Origin: Caldifarciminota bacterium
GTDB lineage: Bacteria; Hydrothermota; Hydrothermia; UBA1063; CAJXJZ01
Direction: 5' to 3'
Length of the DNA: 64,000 bases
NCBI GenBank assembly: GCA_026986775.1
Contig: JALSNX010000019.1
Location: forward strand, 45,225-109,224
Shown here: positions 54,326 to 63,954 of the stretch, piece by piece
How positions within the stretch are numbered: the first letter of the stretch is position 1
Layout: each line of letters begins with the position of its first letter
Program-made: the position numbers and the translations under genes
Notes under the pieces: model-generated
Databases searched by the model: none
What the model was told of the DNA's origin: nothing
The model's input: only the letters and a program-made list of their open reading frames with translations

Positions 54326-55593
54326 TCAGGGACAACCACTGTTATTACTGAGCTATTGTGATACCATTTCATTGTTGAAGTGGGTCTATAGAACTCACCT
54401 GCTGAATTAAACCCTATAAGTGGAATTCCAAGTTTTCTCTGCATAGTATGAATTTCCTCAAAGTAATCTTCTTTCATGTTCAAATACCTCACAATACTTG
54501 AAAGTATCAGGGCACCTGCTGGCTTTCCTTCCTTAAGGTCTTCTATAGCTTTTATAACTGAATTACCTGCAGAATCTATCATTCTTTCTTTTCTTGCTTC
54601 CATAAACCAGACCGTAGAGTTTTCTTTTACAAGACCACTCAGTTTTATTCCACCCTCCTCTGTTATACCCAATGCCATTCTGACCTTTGGATGTCTTGGC
54701 GATGTCAGGTCCGGGATGCCAAACAAAAACCTTGAAAGATATTTACCCGGATTACTATCAATGTCCGCACCATCATAACCTTTTCGTATTAGATAGTCCT
54801 TCCAGACATCATATGCAGGTTTTCCATCAAGTTCTACAATAACGTCACCTGAAACGTTTGTAGCTCTCTTCGGCACAAGAGGATAAAGACCATGTCCATA
54901 ACCTGATGTTACGGGAAACTTTGAATACATTCCTATCACAAGGATGGCGTCCCTATAAATGTTATCAAGATATATGATGCCACTTCCTTCTGTTGGTTTT
55001 CCTGTAATATCCAGCACTGCACCGATAAAAGGAATAAACTCGTCTTTAGAATCCAGCACTTTGACAAACTGACTCATTAGAAGGTCACCATTTCTCACAG
55101 CATCAGCAACAAAGAATATGGTGAGGTACTCAAAACCCTCAGCCTTTTTCGTCACAATCTGGTCAAATATAGGAGTGATTGCTTCTTCTATAGCCTTTTC
55201 CATATCCTTTGAGACATCCTTGCCGAGACCAACCTGATATTTCACTGTGTCAAGTGATACGGAAGATACAACAATTCCCGTATCAACAATTGCTTCCTCA
55301 GAAAAGACAAATCCATGAGTAAGGACACCAACCACAGGAGCACCACCATTCCCCTTTGTTACACCTTTAATAACTGGCTGAATATTATAATCACCGGCAA
55401 CCGCAATAAACGAAAGGTCTGGTTTTATTCCTCCGATTTCCTGAAGGGAAGCCTTTGAGGCCTTAAGACCTGCCTTCCATGGAGCATTTTCTGTAGTAAT
55501 ACCTGTTCCAAAACCACCTATCTTTCCAGTTTCTTTTTTCTCAGCTTTTTTGCCTTCAAGGCCCCCCTTCCTCGTAGGGGTTTCTTTTTTCAT
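54322..55593 (-). CDS. FIST sensor protein
   Basis: Protein of 423 residues with FIST N- and C-terminal domains, first gene of the kinase/roadblock/MglA operon. It has APWKAGLKASKASLQEI, VVGVLTHGFVFS, SPRHPKVRMAL and the conserved ligand motif FNSAGEFYRP near the end. The annotated ATG is at 55593, but a strong Shine-Dalgarno (55631-55639) lies seven bases before an in-frame ATT at 55623, so a ten-residue longer form is possible. It likely feeds a small-molecule signal to the kinase. Confidence 0.85.
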   Translation of the reverse strand: MKKETPTRKGGLEGKKAEKKETGKIGGFGTGITTENAPWKAGLKASKASLQEIGGIKPDLSFIAVAGDYNIQPVIKGVTKGNGGAPVVGVLTHGFVFSEEAIVDTGIVVSSVSLDTVKYQVGLGKDVSKDMEKAIEEAITPIFDQIVTKKAEGFEYLTIFFVADAVRNGDLLMSQFVKVLDSKDEFIPFIGAVLDITGKPTEGSGIIYLDNIYRDAILVIGMYSKFPVTSGYGHGLYPLVPKRATNVSGDVIVELDGKPAYDVWKDYLIRKGYDGADIDSNPGKYLSRFLFGIPDLTSPRHPKVRMALGITEEGGIKLSGLVKENSTVWFMEARKERMIDSAGNSVIKAIEDLKEGKPAGALILSSIVRYLNMKEDYFEEIHTMQRKLGIPLIGFNSAGEFYRPTSTMKWYHNSSVITVVVPE

Positions 55594-55650
55594 TTGCTTC
55601 CACCAATCATCACTCAGAAAAATGGCAACTCCTCCTTTTGTTGTGTATAT

Positions 55651-55679
55651 AAAATAATGGATAATGTCCTAATTGTCAA
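55651..55679 (-). promoter_or_regulatory. Promoter of the FIST-kinase-MglA operon
   Basis: Minus-strand TTGACA (55674-55679), 17-nt spacer, TATTTT (55651-55656). The leader holds AAAAGGAGG at 55631-55639. The rest of the 166-bp gap holds only the terminator at 55709. Confidence 0.55.
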
Positions 55680-55708
55680 GTAGTAGTGTGCTTTTTATAT
55701 AGTATGAA

Positions 55709-55733
55709 AAGAGGGAGGATACACCTCCCTCTT
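55709..55733 (-). terminator. Stem-loop terminator after the PorV-like gene
   Basis: Perfect 10-bp stem AAGAGGGAGG / CCTCCCTCTT with a 5-nt loop, followed on the minus strand by TTC after a T-rich stem end. It ends the surface-protein operon and insulates the FIST operon. Confidence 0.75.
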
Positions 55734-55759
55734 ATAAGTCTTTTATACTGTAAGTGTTA

Positions 55760-56665
55760 TCAGAAAAAGTATCTCAATCCTACCCTGTGGGCATCTCCGA
55801 ATACATCGTATCCACCACTGTAAGAATAATCAACACCGAATTTTGAATATCTGATACCAATTCCACCTGAATACTGGTAAAGGTCATTATAACCTGCCCT
55901 CAGTGAAACGTATTTTACAGGAGTCACTTCAATACCTGCATAGTAATGAAAGTTTAAACCTGAGTTTCCATTTATATCATCCTTCTCAGCAAGGTCCACC
56001 GCAATCTTAAGGTAATGGTCAACCACTTTGCCATCCTCCATCAGCGGAAATCCTATAAAAGCAAATCCAAGTCTTCCCTGAGGATATGTCTTTTCGTCTC
56101 CATATCCTGCCATAATGTTTCTGATAAGGAGTCCATAATAAACATGGTATTTTTCATCACCATATAGCTGGCCTTTGAGTCCAAGATTAAATCCAAGTCC
56201 ACTTTTTCCACCTAACTCTGACGTTATCCAGTGTCTATCAAGCGTTAATCCAACTTTCAGGTAACTATAAATGGAAAACGCCGCAGAAACTTCAAATGTA
56301 TTGTCAGTAAAGAGACTGGTATTATTCAAGTTGTATGCAGGATTTCCCTCTTCAAGTTTTGCCCATCTGGAAAGAAGAGCTATACCAACACCAAGTCTGG
56401 AACCTTCAACAAGTTCCATGGAATGAGCAAATGAAAGATACTCCACCATGACATCTTTGATGTCCTGCCACATCCAGTGAGTTATAAGCATCTGGGGGGA
56501 GCTTATGTCACTCAAACCTGCTGGATTCCAATAAACACTGAGGGCATCGGAGGAGAGAGCCACACAGGCTCCCCCCATACCCTGCTCTCTTGCTCCTATC
56601 CCTATCTCTACAGGTGAAGCACTCAATATACCAATACCCAGCAAAATCCCTATAATTTTCTTCAT
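55760..56665 (-). CDS. PorV/PorQ-like outer-membrane protein
   Basis: Exported protein of 301 residues. A signal peptide (IIGILLGIGILSAS) is followed by the motif AREQGMGGACVALSSDALSVYWNPAGLS, typical at the start of PorV/PorQ-type barrels, and by alternating strands to the final aromatic RYFF. PorV carries cargo of type IX secretion. The ATG at 56665 is chosen because AGGAGGT lies just before it. It follows the adhesin gene with 12 bp overlap of its upstream frame. Confidence 0.75.
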   Translation of the reverse strand: MKKIIGILLGIGILSASPVEIGIGAREQGMGGACVALSSDALSVYWNPAGLSDISSPQMLITHWMWQDIKDVMVEYLSFAHSMELVEGSRLGVGIALLSRWAKLEEGNPAYNLNNTSLFTDNTFEVSAAFSIYSYLKVGLTLDRHWITSELGGKSGLGFNLGLKGQLYGDEKYHVYYGLLIRNIMAGYGDEKTYPQGRLGFAFIGFPLMEDGKVVDHYLKIAVDLAEKDDINGNSGLNFHYYAGIEVTPVKYVSLRAGYNDLYQYSGGIGIRYSKFGVDYSYSGGYDVFGDAHRVGLRYFF

Positions 56666-56676
56666 AATCCACCTCC

Positions 56677-59600
56677 TCACTTTATTATTCCTATGGGCTT
56701 TTTAACGACTTCTCTGTAAGTACCATCATCGGATTCATATTCCAGCACGTAGATGTACAATCCGCTACCATGGAACCTATTGTTATCAGAACCTCCATAC
56801 CATTTAATTGAATACTCACCTGCCCTTGGAACCTGAAGATTCTCCACGAGTGTTCTAATGAGGTCACCATTTAAATCATAAATCTTTACAGTAATCTTAC
56901 CCGGTGCAGGAAGTTGATATACTATCGTGGTTCCCTCACTGAGTTTAAAGGGGTTTCTCGTCAGATAAACGAGTACACTCGCAGGCGGTATCCTTCTATC
57001 AACGCCAAGCACAAAGGTGGAGAGATGATTTATTGTGACACTAACTGTCTTTGCAACTGTATCTACCGTGGCCTCTCCAACCTTTACCCAATCATTTCTG
57101 TCATAGTAGAATACTGTCAATGAATCCGGACTGTAATTCATTATTCCATCATGGTCAGGGTCAAGGTCATAGGTGGTATAGGGAAGCACAAGCGTTACAG
57201 GAGCATGGAAATCAATTCCATGCGGCGTTATCTCATGTCCCGCCTTTATTATCATGACTCCCGTGTCAAGTGGCGGAGGTAGAAGTGATGGAGGAATGGT
57301 CTTTATCTTAATCTCTGTATTCTCAAGAAGAGCACCTTCGGGTATTATGAGCATTGTACCATCAGGTGCCCTCACTGTGTCTCCATCAGGTCCTACTACC
57401 TGAGAGACTTCCGGTACTATATAGTTAATTGTATCTTCATAGGTTGTGGTATTGCCAACGTGGTCAATGGATTTAACCACAATCCTGTTCATACCCACTA
57501 CAAGAGGCAACTCGTCCTTAAACCTGAGTTCATCCGGTATCTTGTTTATATCTTTATGGTACACTATATCACCATTTTCGTTGTAAACATCAAACACAAT
57601 GGCTTTAAGGTTCATGGTCACAGGTGTGTCATGGGTTGTAACTGTTATCAGAATGCTATTCTGATACACCTCTCCCTGTGCCTTAGGGACTGGGGAATAA
57701 GATATATCAAGATACGGTGCACTGTTATCAAATGTAACTGTTCCACTCACCGCATAAGTATTTGGTACAATATCAGAGGCTCTGATACTGAAGTCAAATG
57801 TGCCCGTCTGTGTATTTGTTACCTCCAATGTCGCTGTGTAAACATTGTCACCTGCCACATCATCACCATTTGAACCATCATCAACCATTACCACAAGTGA
57901 ATCACCGTTTATGCCACTGGCATCTAAAATTACTGTGGCTGGGTCAACCTCCGTTACCTTATCCTTGATAAGTGCAGTAATCTTTATCGTCTGCCCAGCT
58001 CTTGCCTGTGTCTGACCTTCAGGATATGTTACTGTAACTTTTTCAATTGCTGGTGGTGTGGTATCAACAACGAACTCCATACTTTCAAAATCACCCCAGA
58101 TACCAGTTGAATCCTCTGCATGAACATAAATTGTATGAACTCCCTCTGAAAGTGCATAAATGTTAAGGTATGCACTTATATTCACCGTGTCATTTCCTGG
58201 ATTATCCAGTGTCATTGGTATGCCAGAGCCATCGTTACCTGTATTGTCTATGAAATATTCTGCGTTTATTATTCCTTTATCATCAATTGCAATTCCAATC
58301 AGCGTATCTGGTGCATTGAGTATATTGTCATTACGTGGGTCAACTGCAAAATCAAGTCCATACACAGAAGGCCCACTATTATCAAGATAGAGAAGGATGC
58401 TGTCAGTTACCATATTCCCTGCCTCATCTCTTGCTGAAACATTCACATAATAACCGCCGTCAGGCACGGTATTTGTCTCAGTAATTCTATACGACACATC
58501 ATACGTACCATCACCATTATCCTGTACTTCCTCTGAACCTTCAAGATACCCGCTGTCAATATTGCCGAAATTGGCAGTTACTACATAACCTGCTGTGTCT
58601 GTGCCTACCCTTAAATGCACCTCTTCTCCATTTCTGTATATATTATCAGGGTCAAGAACCGTTATTGTAAGTGAGCCAGGAGGAGTGTTATCAACTGAAA
58701 CATAGGATGATACAATCCTTTCATTTGGGACCATATCTGTGGCATGAATGTCAAACACCATATCTCCTGTGGCACCTCCTGTGGATACTGTTACCTCTGC
58801 TGTATATATGTTATCACCCGCAACATCATCTCCATTGGTACCATCGTCATACATCAAAATACTGGCATCCCCGTTGAGATTTGTCCCATCAAGCCACAGT
58901 TGATTAAGTCCCGAAACATTATCCTGAACATGCGCTTTTATCTTAACTATATCACCATCCTTTACAACACCCTTCCCATCAGGATAAAGCACTGTAACAT
59001 TTTCTATAACTGGGGCCTCTCTATCCACTACAAATTCAAGAGAACTGAATGGTCCCCATATTCCCGTAGAATCCATACCGTGAACAAAGACCTTATGTCT
59101 TCCATCAGCAAGATACTTGAGATTGTCTATATTCAGTACTCCCAGTGCATTTACAGTTGTTGCTCCAGGATTGTCAAGTGTCATGGATACGCCCTGTCCA
59201 TTACCAGTTACTGCATCCACAAAGAACTCTGCCTGCACAACACCCTTATCATCACTAAGAATAGCGTGAACTGTATCTGTTGTACCTATTATATTATCCG
59301 CATCTGAAAGATATACTGTGTCAACGTTAACACCGCTATTATCAAGGTAGAGTATTATATTATGGGTAGATGAATTGAGGGCCTGGTCGTAAAGAGTAAC
59401 AGGTATCAGGTATTGTCCATCAGCCCTTGTGTCGTTATCTGAAATTCTGTAAACTATGTCATAGGTGCCATCGCCATTGTCGGTCCATGTTTCAGCTCCC
59501 GGTATATAATAGGAATCTATATTGCTGAAGTCTGCCTTAACTGTGAGCCCGGCCTCTACTGCATTTATAACCCTTATATGGACATAATCTCCGTTTCTGT

Positions 59601-61632
59601 AAATATTATCCGGGTCAAGGTTCACAAAACTAAATCCTGAAGTGGGTGGAGTATTATCAATCACAACACTGCCATTTACATTATCCGTATTACCTTCATT
59701 ATCGTATGCGGTTATTGTAAAACCAACCGTGTCCGTCAAAGTGGATGTCACAACACCCCAGTAGGTATACACGTTATCCCCTGCATTTTCGTCATATCCT
59801 GTACCATCATCCACCATTGTGAATACACCACCCGCAATATTTGTAAGGTCTATAGTAACTGAATCAACTCCAGATATGTCATCTGTAATTTCAGCACTTA
59901 TAACTACAGTATCTCCCTGTTTAACAGCAGTCTGCCCCTCAGGATAAATAACCCTTATATCCGTTATAACCGGTGGTATATTGTCAACCACCACTCCTCC
60001 AGCGCTTATACTCACATTACCCGCTATATCCTTCACATAGGCATACACAGCAGCAGTTCCAGAATAGGTATCTGTATTGACTAAAATAGAATCAGACGTA
60101 TAAATACCATCTCCTGCGACAGCATCATTTCCAGTTCCATCATCTCTCATGACTACATAAGAAGGCCCACCAATCTGCGTTGCATCAAGATAAACCTCCT
60201 TTATACCAGCTATACGTCCGGTATCAGCAGCGTAAATTGTGAAGTAAACCTTTTCGCCATTATGAACAACATTTTTCCCCGAGGGATACGTGACATGTAA
60301 TGTATCTGCAATGGGCTTTATGTTATCAATCTTCACATACACTGCTGAATTTGTTCTGTTGTGTGCCACATCAAGGGCTGCAATGTCAAGTAAAACACTG
60401 TCTGATTGAATGGAAGTGTTAACTGTAAAGAGGCTTGTGCCCCATACAGAGTCCTGGTACATGTAATCATCGTGGTCTCCATCATCAAAGTAGACCACTA
60501 TGGAGTCAGCACCAACAGGTAAACCGTTTACCCATGCCTTTGATATACCCTTTGGTGACTTTATTCTTGCGATGATGGTCTGAATATCTCTATAAATGGA
60601 ATCAAGTTGAGCGGCATTGGGTGCGATATAAAATTTACCACCGGATGTGAGTGCCACTGAATCAAGAAAAGCCGTATCAATGTCGGCTGTATCACCAAAA
60701 CCAATTGTAAAGACTGGTATCGGAAGGAAGTAACAATCAGTTCTGGTATACTCGTTGGAACGAGTGTCCTGCCCATCTGTTAAAATAACTGCTGCAGCAA
60801 TTCTATTGGAGAGAGAATCCACATATCTCACAGCTTCCACAGTAGCATCGTAAAGAGGTGTTCCACCTTCAGCAACCAGAGTATTTACTGAATCAATTAC
60901 TTCCTGTTTATCATATGTCAAGGCCACTTTTAATGTCTCCTCATCGTATGAGTAGGATCCATAGTAAAAAGTCCATAGGTCAGCCCTGTCAGAATCCCCG
61001 AGTTGAGTTAAAAACGTATCAGCTGCCAGTTGGGCTGCTTCAAGCTTGCTAATAGTATCACCAGTAGCAGTATCAGCCATAGAACCTGAGTTGTCTATCA
61101 TTAAAGATACATCCACATATGAAGATATATCGTCCATATATGTTCTAATCCTTATTTTATCTCCATTTTTGGATGCAAGCTGGCCATCAGGATATACCAC
61201 TTCACTTGAACCAATAAATGGATTAAAATTATCTATACCAACAGTACCAACTCCAACATTCCATATAGTATCCTTTGCTGCAAATACAATTACTCTGTTG
61301 TATGCAGTTTTTCCCTTTACAGGCAGCCAGTCAGAAGCATAAATACCGTCATTGGAGAGTCCATCATCGTGTGCACCATCATCATACAGAATAACATGAT
61401 TAGGGTCTCCCGTATAAACCTGGGTGTCTATAATAGAGACCGCAATAGCCCACACAGAGTCCACATTGAACGGAGAAACCGTTGCTATTATTCTTACTGT
61501 ATCACCATCTTTTGCAGCAGTCTGCCCTGGCGGGTACACCCCTCCAACATCGCTTATCACTATACTCTGAGACTGTGCCGCCTGTATTGCTCCAACGGCA
61601 ATCAGCATTACATACAGTGCCCTCTTTAGCAT
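56677..61632 (-). CDS. Giant surface protein: VWA, Ig-like repeats, ZU5-like and FlgD-type end
   Basis: Exported protein of 1651 residues with a signal peptide ending near QAAQSQ. A VWA domain (about 175-375) has MIDAS residues DNSGSM. Repeated modules each carry a YP-x-GQ start and an Asp-rich loop of the form DDGTNGDDVAGDNIYT, a likely calcium site. A block of three modules is repeated with a period of 960 bp. Near the end come a ZU5-like domain (PDGTMLIIPEGAL) and a FlgD-type Ig module (VKIYDLNGDLIRTL) that probably serves as the surface-sorting end. Likely adhesin or surface scaffold. Confidence 0.85.
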   Translation of the reverse strand: MLKRALYVMLIAVGAIQAAQSQSIVISDVGGVYPPGQTAAKDGDTVRIIATVSPFNVDSVWAIAVSIIDTQVYTGDPNHVILYDDGAHDDGLSNDGIYASDWLPVKGKTAYNRVIVFAAKDTIWNVGVGTVGIDNFNPFIGSSEVVYPDGQLASKNGDKIRIRTYMDDISSYVDVSLMIDNSGSMADTATGDTISKLEAAQLAADTFLTQLGDSDRADLWTFYYGSYSYDEETLKVALTYDKQEVIDSVNTLVAEGGTPLYDATVEAVRYVDSLSNRIAAAVILTDGQDTRSNEYTRTDCYFLPIPVFTIGFGDTADIDTAFLDSVALTSGGKFYIAPNAAQLDSIYRDIQTIIARIKSPKGISKAWVNGLPVGADSIVVYFDDGDHDDYMYQDSVWGTSLFTVNTSIQSDSVLLDIAALDVAHNRTNSAVYVKIDNIKPIADTLHVTYPSGKNVVHNGEKVYFTIYAADTGRIAGIKEVYLDATQIGGPSYVVMRDDGTGNDAVAGDGIYTSDSILVNTDTYSGTAAVYAYVKDIAGNVSISAGGVVVDNIPPVITDIRVIYPEGQTAVKQGDTVVISAEITDDISGVDSVTIDLTNIAGGVFTMVDDGTGYDENAGDNVYTYWGVVTSTLTDTVGFTITAYDNEGNTDNVNGSVVIDNTPPTSGFSFVNLDPDNIYRNGDYVHIRVINAVEAGLTVKADFSNIDSYYIPGAETWTDNGDGTYDIVYRISDNDTRADGQYLIPVTLYDQALNSSTHNIILYLDNSGVNVDTVYLSDADNIIGTTDTVHAILSDDKGVVQAEFFVDAVTGNGQGVSMTLDNPGATTVNALGVLNIDNLKYLADGRHKVFVHGMDSTGIWGPFSSLEFVVDREAPVIENVTVLYPDGKGVVKDGDIVKIKAHVQDNVSGLNQLWLDGTNLNGDASILMYDDGTNGDDVAGDNIYTAEVTVSTGGATGDMVFDIHATDMVPNERIVSSYVSVDNTPPGSLTITVLDPDNIYRNGEEVHLRVGTDTAGYVVTANFGNIDSGYLEGSEEVQDNGDGTYDVSYRITETNTVPDGGYYVNVSARDEAGNMVTDSILLYLDNSGPSVYGLDFAVDPRNDNILNAPDTLIGIAIDDKGIINAEYFIDNTGNDGSGIPMTLDNPGNDTVNISAYLNIYALSEGVHTIYVHAEDSTGIWGDFESMEFVVDTTPPAIEKVTVTYPEGQTQARAGQTIKITALIKDKVTEVDPATVILDASGINGDSLVVMVDDGSNGDDVAGDNVYTATLEVTNTQTGTFDFSIRASDIVPNTYAVSGTVTFDNSAPYLDISYSPVPKAQGEVYQNSILITVTTHDTPVTMNLKAIVFDVYNENGDIVYHKDINKIPDELRFKDELPLVVGMNRIVVKSIDHVGNTTTYEDTINYIVPEVSQVVGPDGDTVRAPDGTMLIIPEGALLENTEIKIKTIPPSLLPPPLDTGVMIIKAGHEITPHGIDFHAPVTLVLPYTTYDLDPDHDGIMNYSPDSLTVFYYDRNDWVKVGEATVDTVAKTVSVTINHLSTFVLGVDRRIPPASVLVYLTRNPFKLSEGTTIVYQLPAPGKITVKIYDLNGDLIRTLVENLQVPRAGEYSIKWYGGSDNNRFHGSGLYIYVLEYESDDGTYREVVKKPIGIIK
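58035..59955 (-). repeat. Two 960-bp superrepeats within the giant surface gene
   Basis: The YP-x-G start of equivalent modules recurs with the shared bases AGGA at 59941, 58981 and 58021, exactly 960 bp (320 codons) apart. Each period holds a YP/calcium-loop module, a DPDNIYRNG module and a third module ending in WG-x-F-x-S-x-EFVVD. The copies have diverged in sequence, with internal shifts of a codon that cancel out. The third copy has only the first module. Confidence 0.8.
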
Positions 61633-61671
61633 AGGCCCTCCTTGTTTTTAGCTGCAAACTTTATACCAGAA

Positions 61672-62016
61672 TCATTTCTGTATAGGAATAACACAGATAA
61701 ACTTAAACTCCTCTGTTTCTGAAACATTCACAAACTGATGCTTTTTATCGGGGTCAACAAAGACGACACTCCCTCCTTCTATTTCATACTCTTTGCCTTC
61801 AAATAAAAATCTTCCTTTTCCCGAGAGGACAAACACTTCATGTTCATAGGGATGTTTGTGGTATGGAGTATGCCCAGTCGGTTTTATTCTGAACAACCTC
61901 ATGGCAAAATTAGGTGCCCCATCGTGGTCAGTAATTAACCATCTTATATATGTATCCTTTACACCCTCCATATCCACAGGCAACTCTTCAACATCTTTAT
62001 AGTTTACCACTTTCAT
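61672..62016 (-). CDS. Small cupin protein
   Basis: Single-domain cupin of 114 residues. Metal-binding motif 1 is HTPYHKHPYEHEVFVLSGKG (three His and a Glu) and motif 2 is DPDKKHQF. Many such proteins bind Fe or Mn, but no reaction can be named. It lies between two surface-protein genes, 13 bp after the first, which is unusual for a cytosolic cupin. Confidence 0.88.
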   Translation of the reverse strand: MKVVNYKDVEELPVDMEGVKDTYIRWLITDHDGAPNFAMRLFRIKPTGHTPYHKHPYEHEVFVLSGKGRFLFEGKEYEIEGGSVVFVDPDKKHQFVNVSETEEFKFICVIPIQK

Positions 62017-62029
62017 TGCTCGCTCCTGT

Positions 62030-63817
62030 TTATTTTAATCTGATTACCCTGAATTTTTCTCTTTTACCTGGAGCACTTATATCAACAAAATATATTCCTT
62101 TGCTGACCTTATTAAAATCTATCTTCAAACTATGTCCGTTATATTGGAAGGGTAGATTAACTCTTCTTCCTGTAATAGTGTATATCTGAACATCTACAGG
62201 CGTAAATTCCAATCCAATATCAATTGCATTTTGCATTGCAAAATACAACTTACTTTTTCCCATATATTCGTAGGCTATATCCCTTACCTGAAGTGCCTCA
62301 GGACTGTAAAACTTTATGGCAAATATACCCTTTGTATTTTTCCAGTTCGGTATATATGGTTGCTCATTGTAGGTGTAATACAGAAATTTTCCAGAACCAT
62401 TCTGTGCAGATGAATCCTGTATTCCTATCGTGGCATCCATATAGTCTTTGTCGTATTGCATGTTATAGTAAAGAAAAGTAATGTTATCAAACACTCCATT
62501 CTGTGCAAGATCAGATTCAATTTGAACCTCAAAAGTAACTGTACTGTCCATATTATAAATCGGAACCTGGAACCATTCAATTACAGTTAATGTATCATCA
62601 ATTGTTTTAAAGTATACATCACCGCCTGAACTGGGATCGAGATCTTCCCAGAACGGCATTATAGCAGCACTTGCATTGGAAGATGGTATAGAATCATTGG
62701 AATAACTATAAGTGGGCTGTTTATCAAAAGAAATTATTCCATTACTACTTATGTTTATGCCATAGTACTCTGTTCCATAAAACAAAATACTGGACGCAAG
62801 ATTACGAAAAGCATTACCATCATCCGTAAGATTGAGGTTCTCAGCACCATTGTCATTTGATAGTTCTATCCACTGAACAGGAGACGGAGATCCAAGAAGA
62901 GAATACGAATCCCTCCATACCCAGCCATATACATCTTTTCCCTGATGTCCCTTTACTATAAAATGCATATGAAATGTATCATTTGACGAATTATCATCCG
63001 ATACATTATGATAAATATAAATATCATACTCTGCCATATGGTATATGGATGGATTCCATGTAAAGGTGTATGTGTGCTCATCACCACCACTAAAGTTATC
63101 ACCTCCTATCTGTATCGGGCCGGTTATGGTAACTCCTGCGGAATCTACTCTGTAGTATGTAATCACATTTGAATGAAAAGTTGTTCCAAGATTTCTTACC
63201 GTAACCGTAAATTGACTCAATGTATCTGCAAGTGTGTCAGATATCCAGCCATTAAGATAAGGAGAAACATCTGTAACGGCAATATCATCTGAAGCAAGGT
63301 CTTCCGCACTAATGCTAACATCATCAACTTTTACATTTCTAACCACAAGATTCGAATTGGCATAAAACCCAAGCCTGTATATACTCGTACCAGGAGAATG
63401 GAAAACTATCTTTTTTAATTGATATGAGGTATTAGTAATACTATCATTCCTCCATAATAATATAACGGTATCTGAAGGTCTATCTCCACGTACAAGATAA
63501 ACGCGTAGTTTCTCGGGATAACTTGAGCGTTGTACCCTCACATAAAACTCAACTGTAGCGAGCGTATTTCCTATAAGCCTAAATGTATCTGACATAATCC
63601 AATTATCATCGGGTTGCGTAGCGTATCTTGATTTACTTCTACCCCTATGTGCTCCCCCTGAATAATTTACAGCGGCCAAGGCATATGCATCTCCGTTAAG
63701 ATTATATATAATCCATCCTGGCGGCATTGAGTCTGTGCAGTTCTCAAAATCCGTCTCATAAACAATGCTTGCACGTAACGTAACAAACATCACAATCAAC
63801 ACCAACAATTTACGCAT
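62030..63817 (-). CDS. Secreted protein with type IX-like C-terminal sorting module
   Basis: Exported protein of 595 residues with a signal peptide (LLVLIVMFVTLRAS). The first part (about 20-175) resembles jelly-roll modules of surface proteins (YETDFENC, DNWIMSDTF, VDDVSISAE). A strand-rich domain follows with FYGTEYYGINISSNG and IMPFWEDLDPS, also present in the M14 peptidase gene at 35.8-36.2 kb. The end (VQIYTITGRRV, KGIYFVDISAPGK) is a Por-type sorting module. GGAGGTG precedes the ATG. Confidence 0.78.
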   Translation of the reverse strand: MRKLLVLIVMFVTLRASIVYETDFENCTDSMPPGWIIYNLNGDAYALAAVNYSGGAHRGRSKSRYATQPDDNWIMSDTFRLIGNTLATVEFYVRVQRSSYPEKLRVYLVRGDRPSDTVILLWRNDSITNTSYQLKKIVFHSPGTSIYRLGFYANSNLVVRNVKVDDVSISAEDLASDDIAVTDVSPYLNGWISDTLADTLSQFTVTVRNLGTTFHSNVITYYRVDSAGVTITGPIQIGGDNFSGGDEHTYTFTWNPSIYHMAEYDIYIYHNVSDDNSSNDTFHMHFIVKGHQGKDVYGWVWRDSYSLLGSPSPVQWIELSNDNGAENLNLTDDGNAFRNLASSILFYGTEYYGINISSNGIISFDKQPTYSYSNDSIPSSNASAAIMPFWEDLDPSSGGDVYFKTIDDTLTVIEWFQVPIYNMDSTVTFEVQIESDLAQNGVFDNITFLYYNMQYDKDYMDATIGIQDSSAQNGSGKFLYYTYNEQPYIPNWKNTKGIFAIKFYSPEALQVRDIAYEYMGKSKLYFAMQNAIDIGLEFTPVDVQIYTITGRRVNLPFQYNGHSLKIDFNKVSKGIYFVDISAPGKREKFRVIRLK

Positions 63818-63954
63818 TTCGCACCTCCCCGTTGTTATTAAATTTAAACCTCAAAGAAAGTTTTGTCAAGTCTCCGAGTTGCCTCATTAAAAATCTACAC
63901 GAAAGGTATATCATTGACTCATGATAAAAACTACACAAAACGAGTAAAATATAG

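Noticed and set aside
57460..59307. Plus-strand frames opposite the giant surface gene
   Set aside because: Cys- and Ile-rich translations without family features, explained as shadows of the repeats on the other strand.
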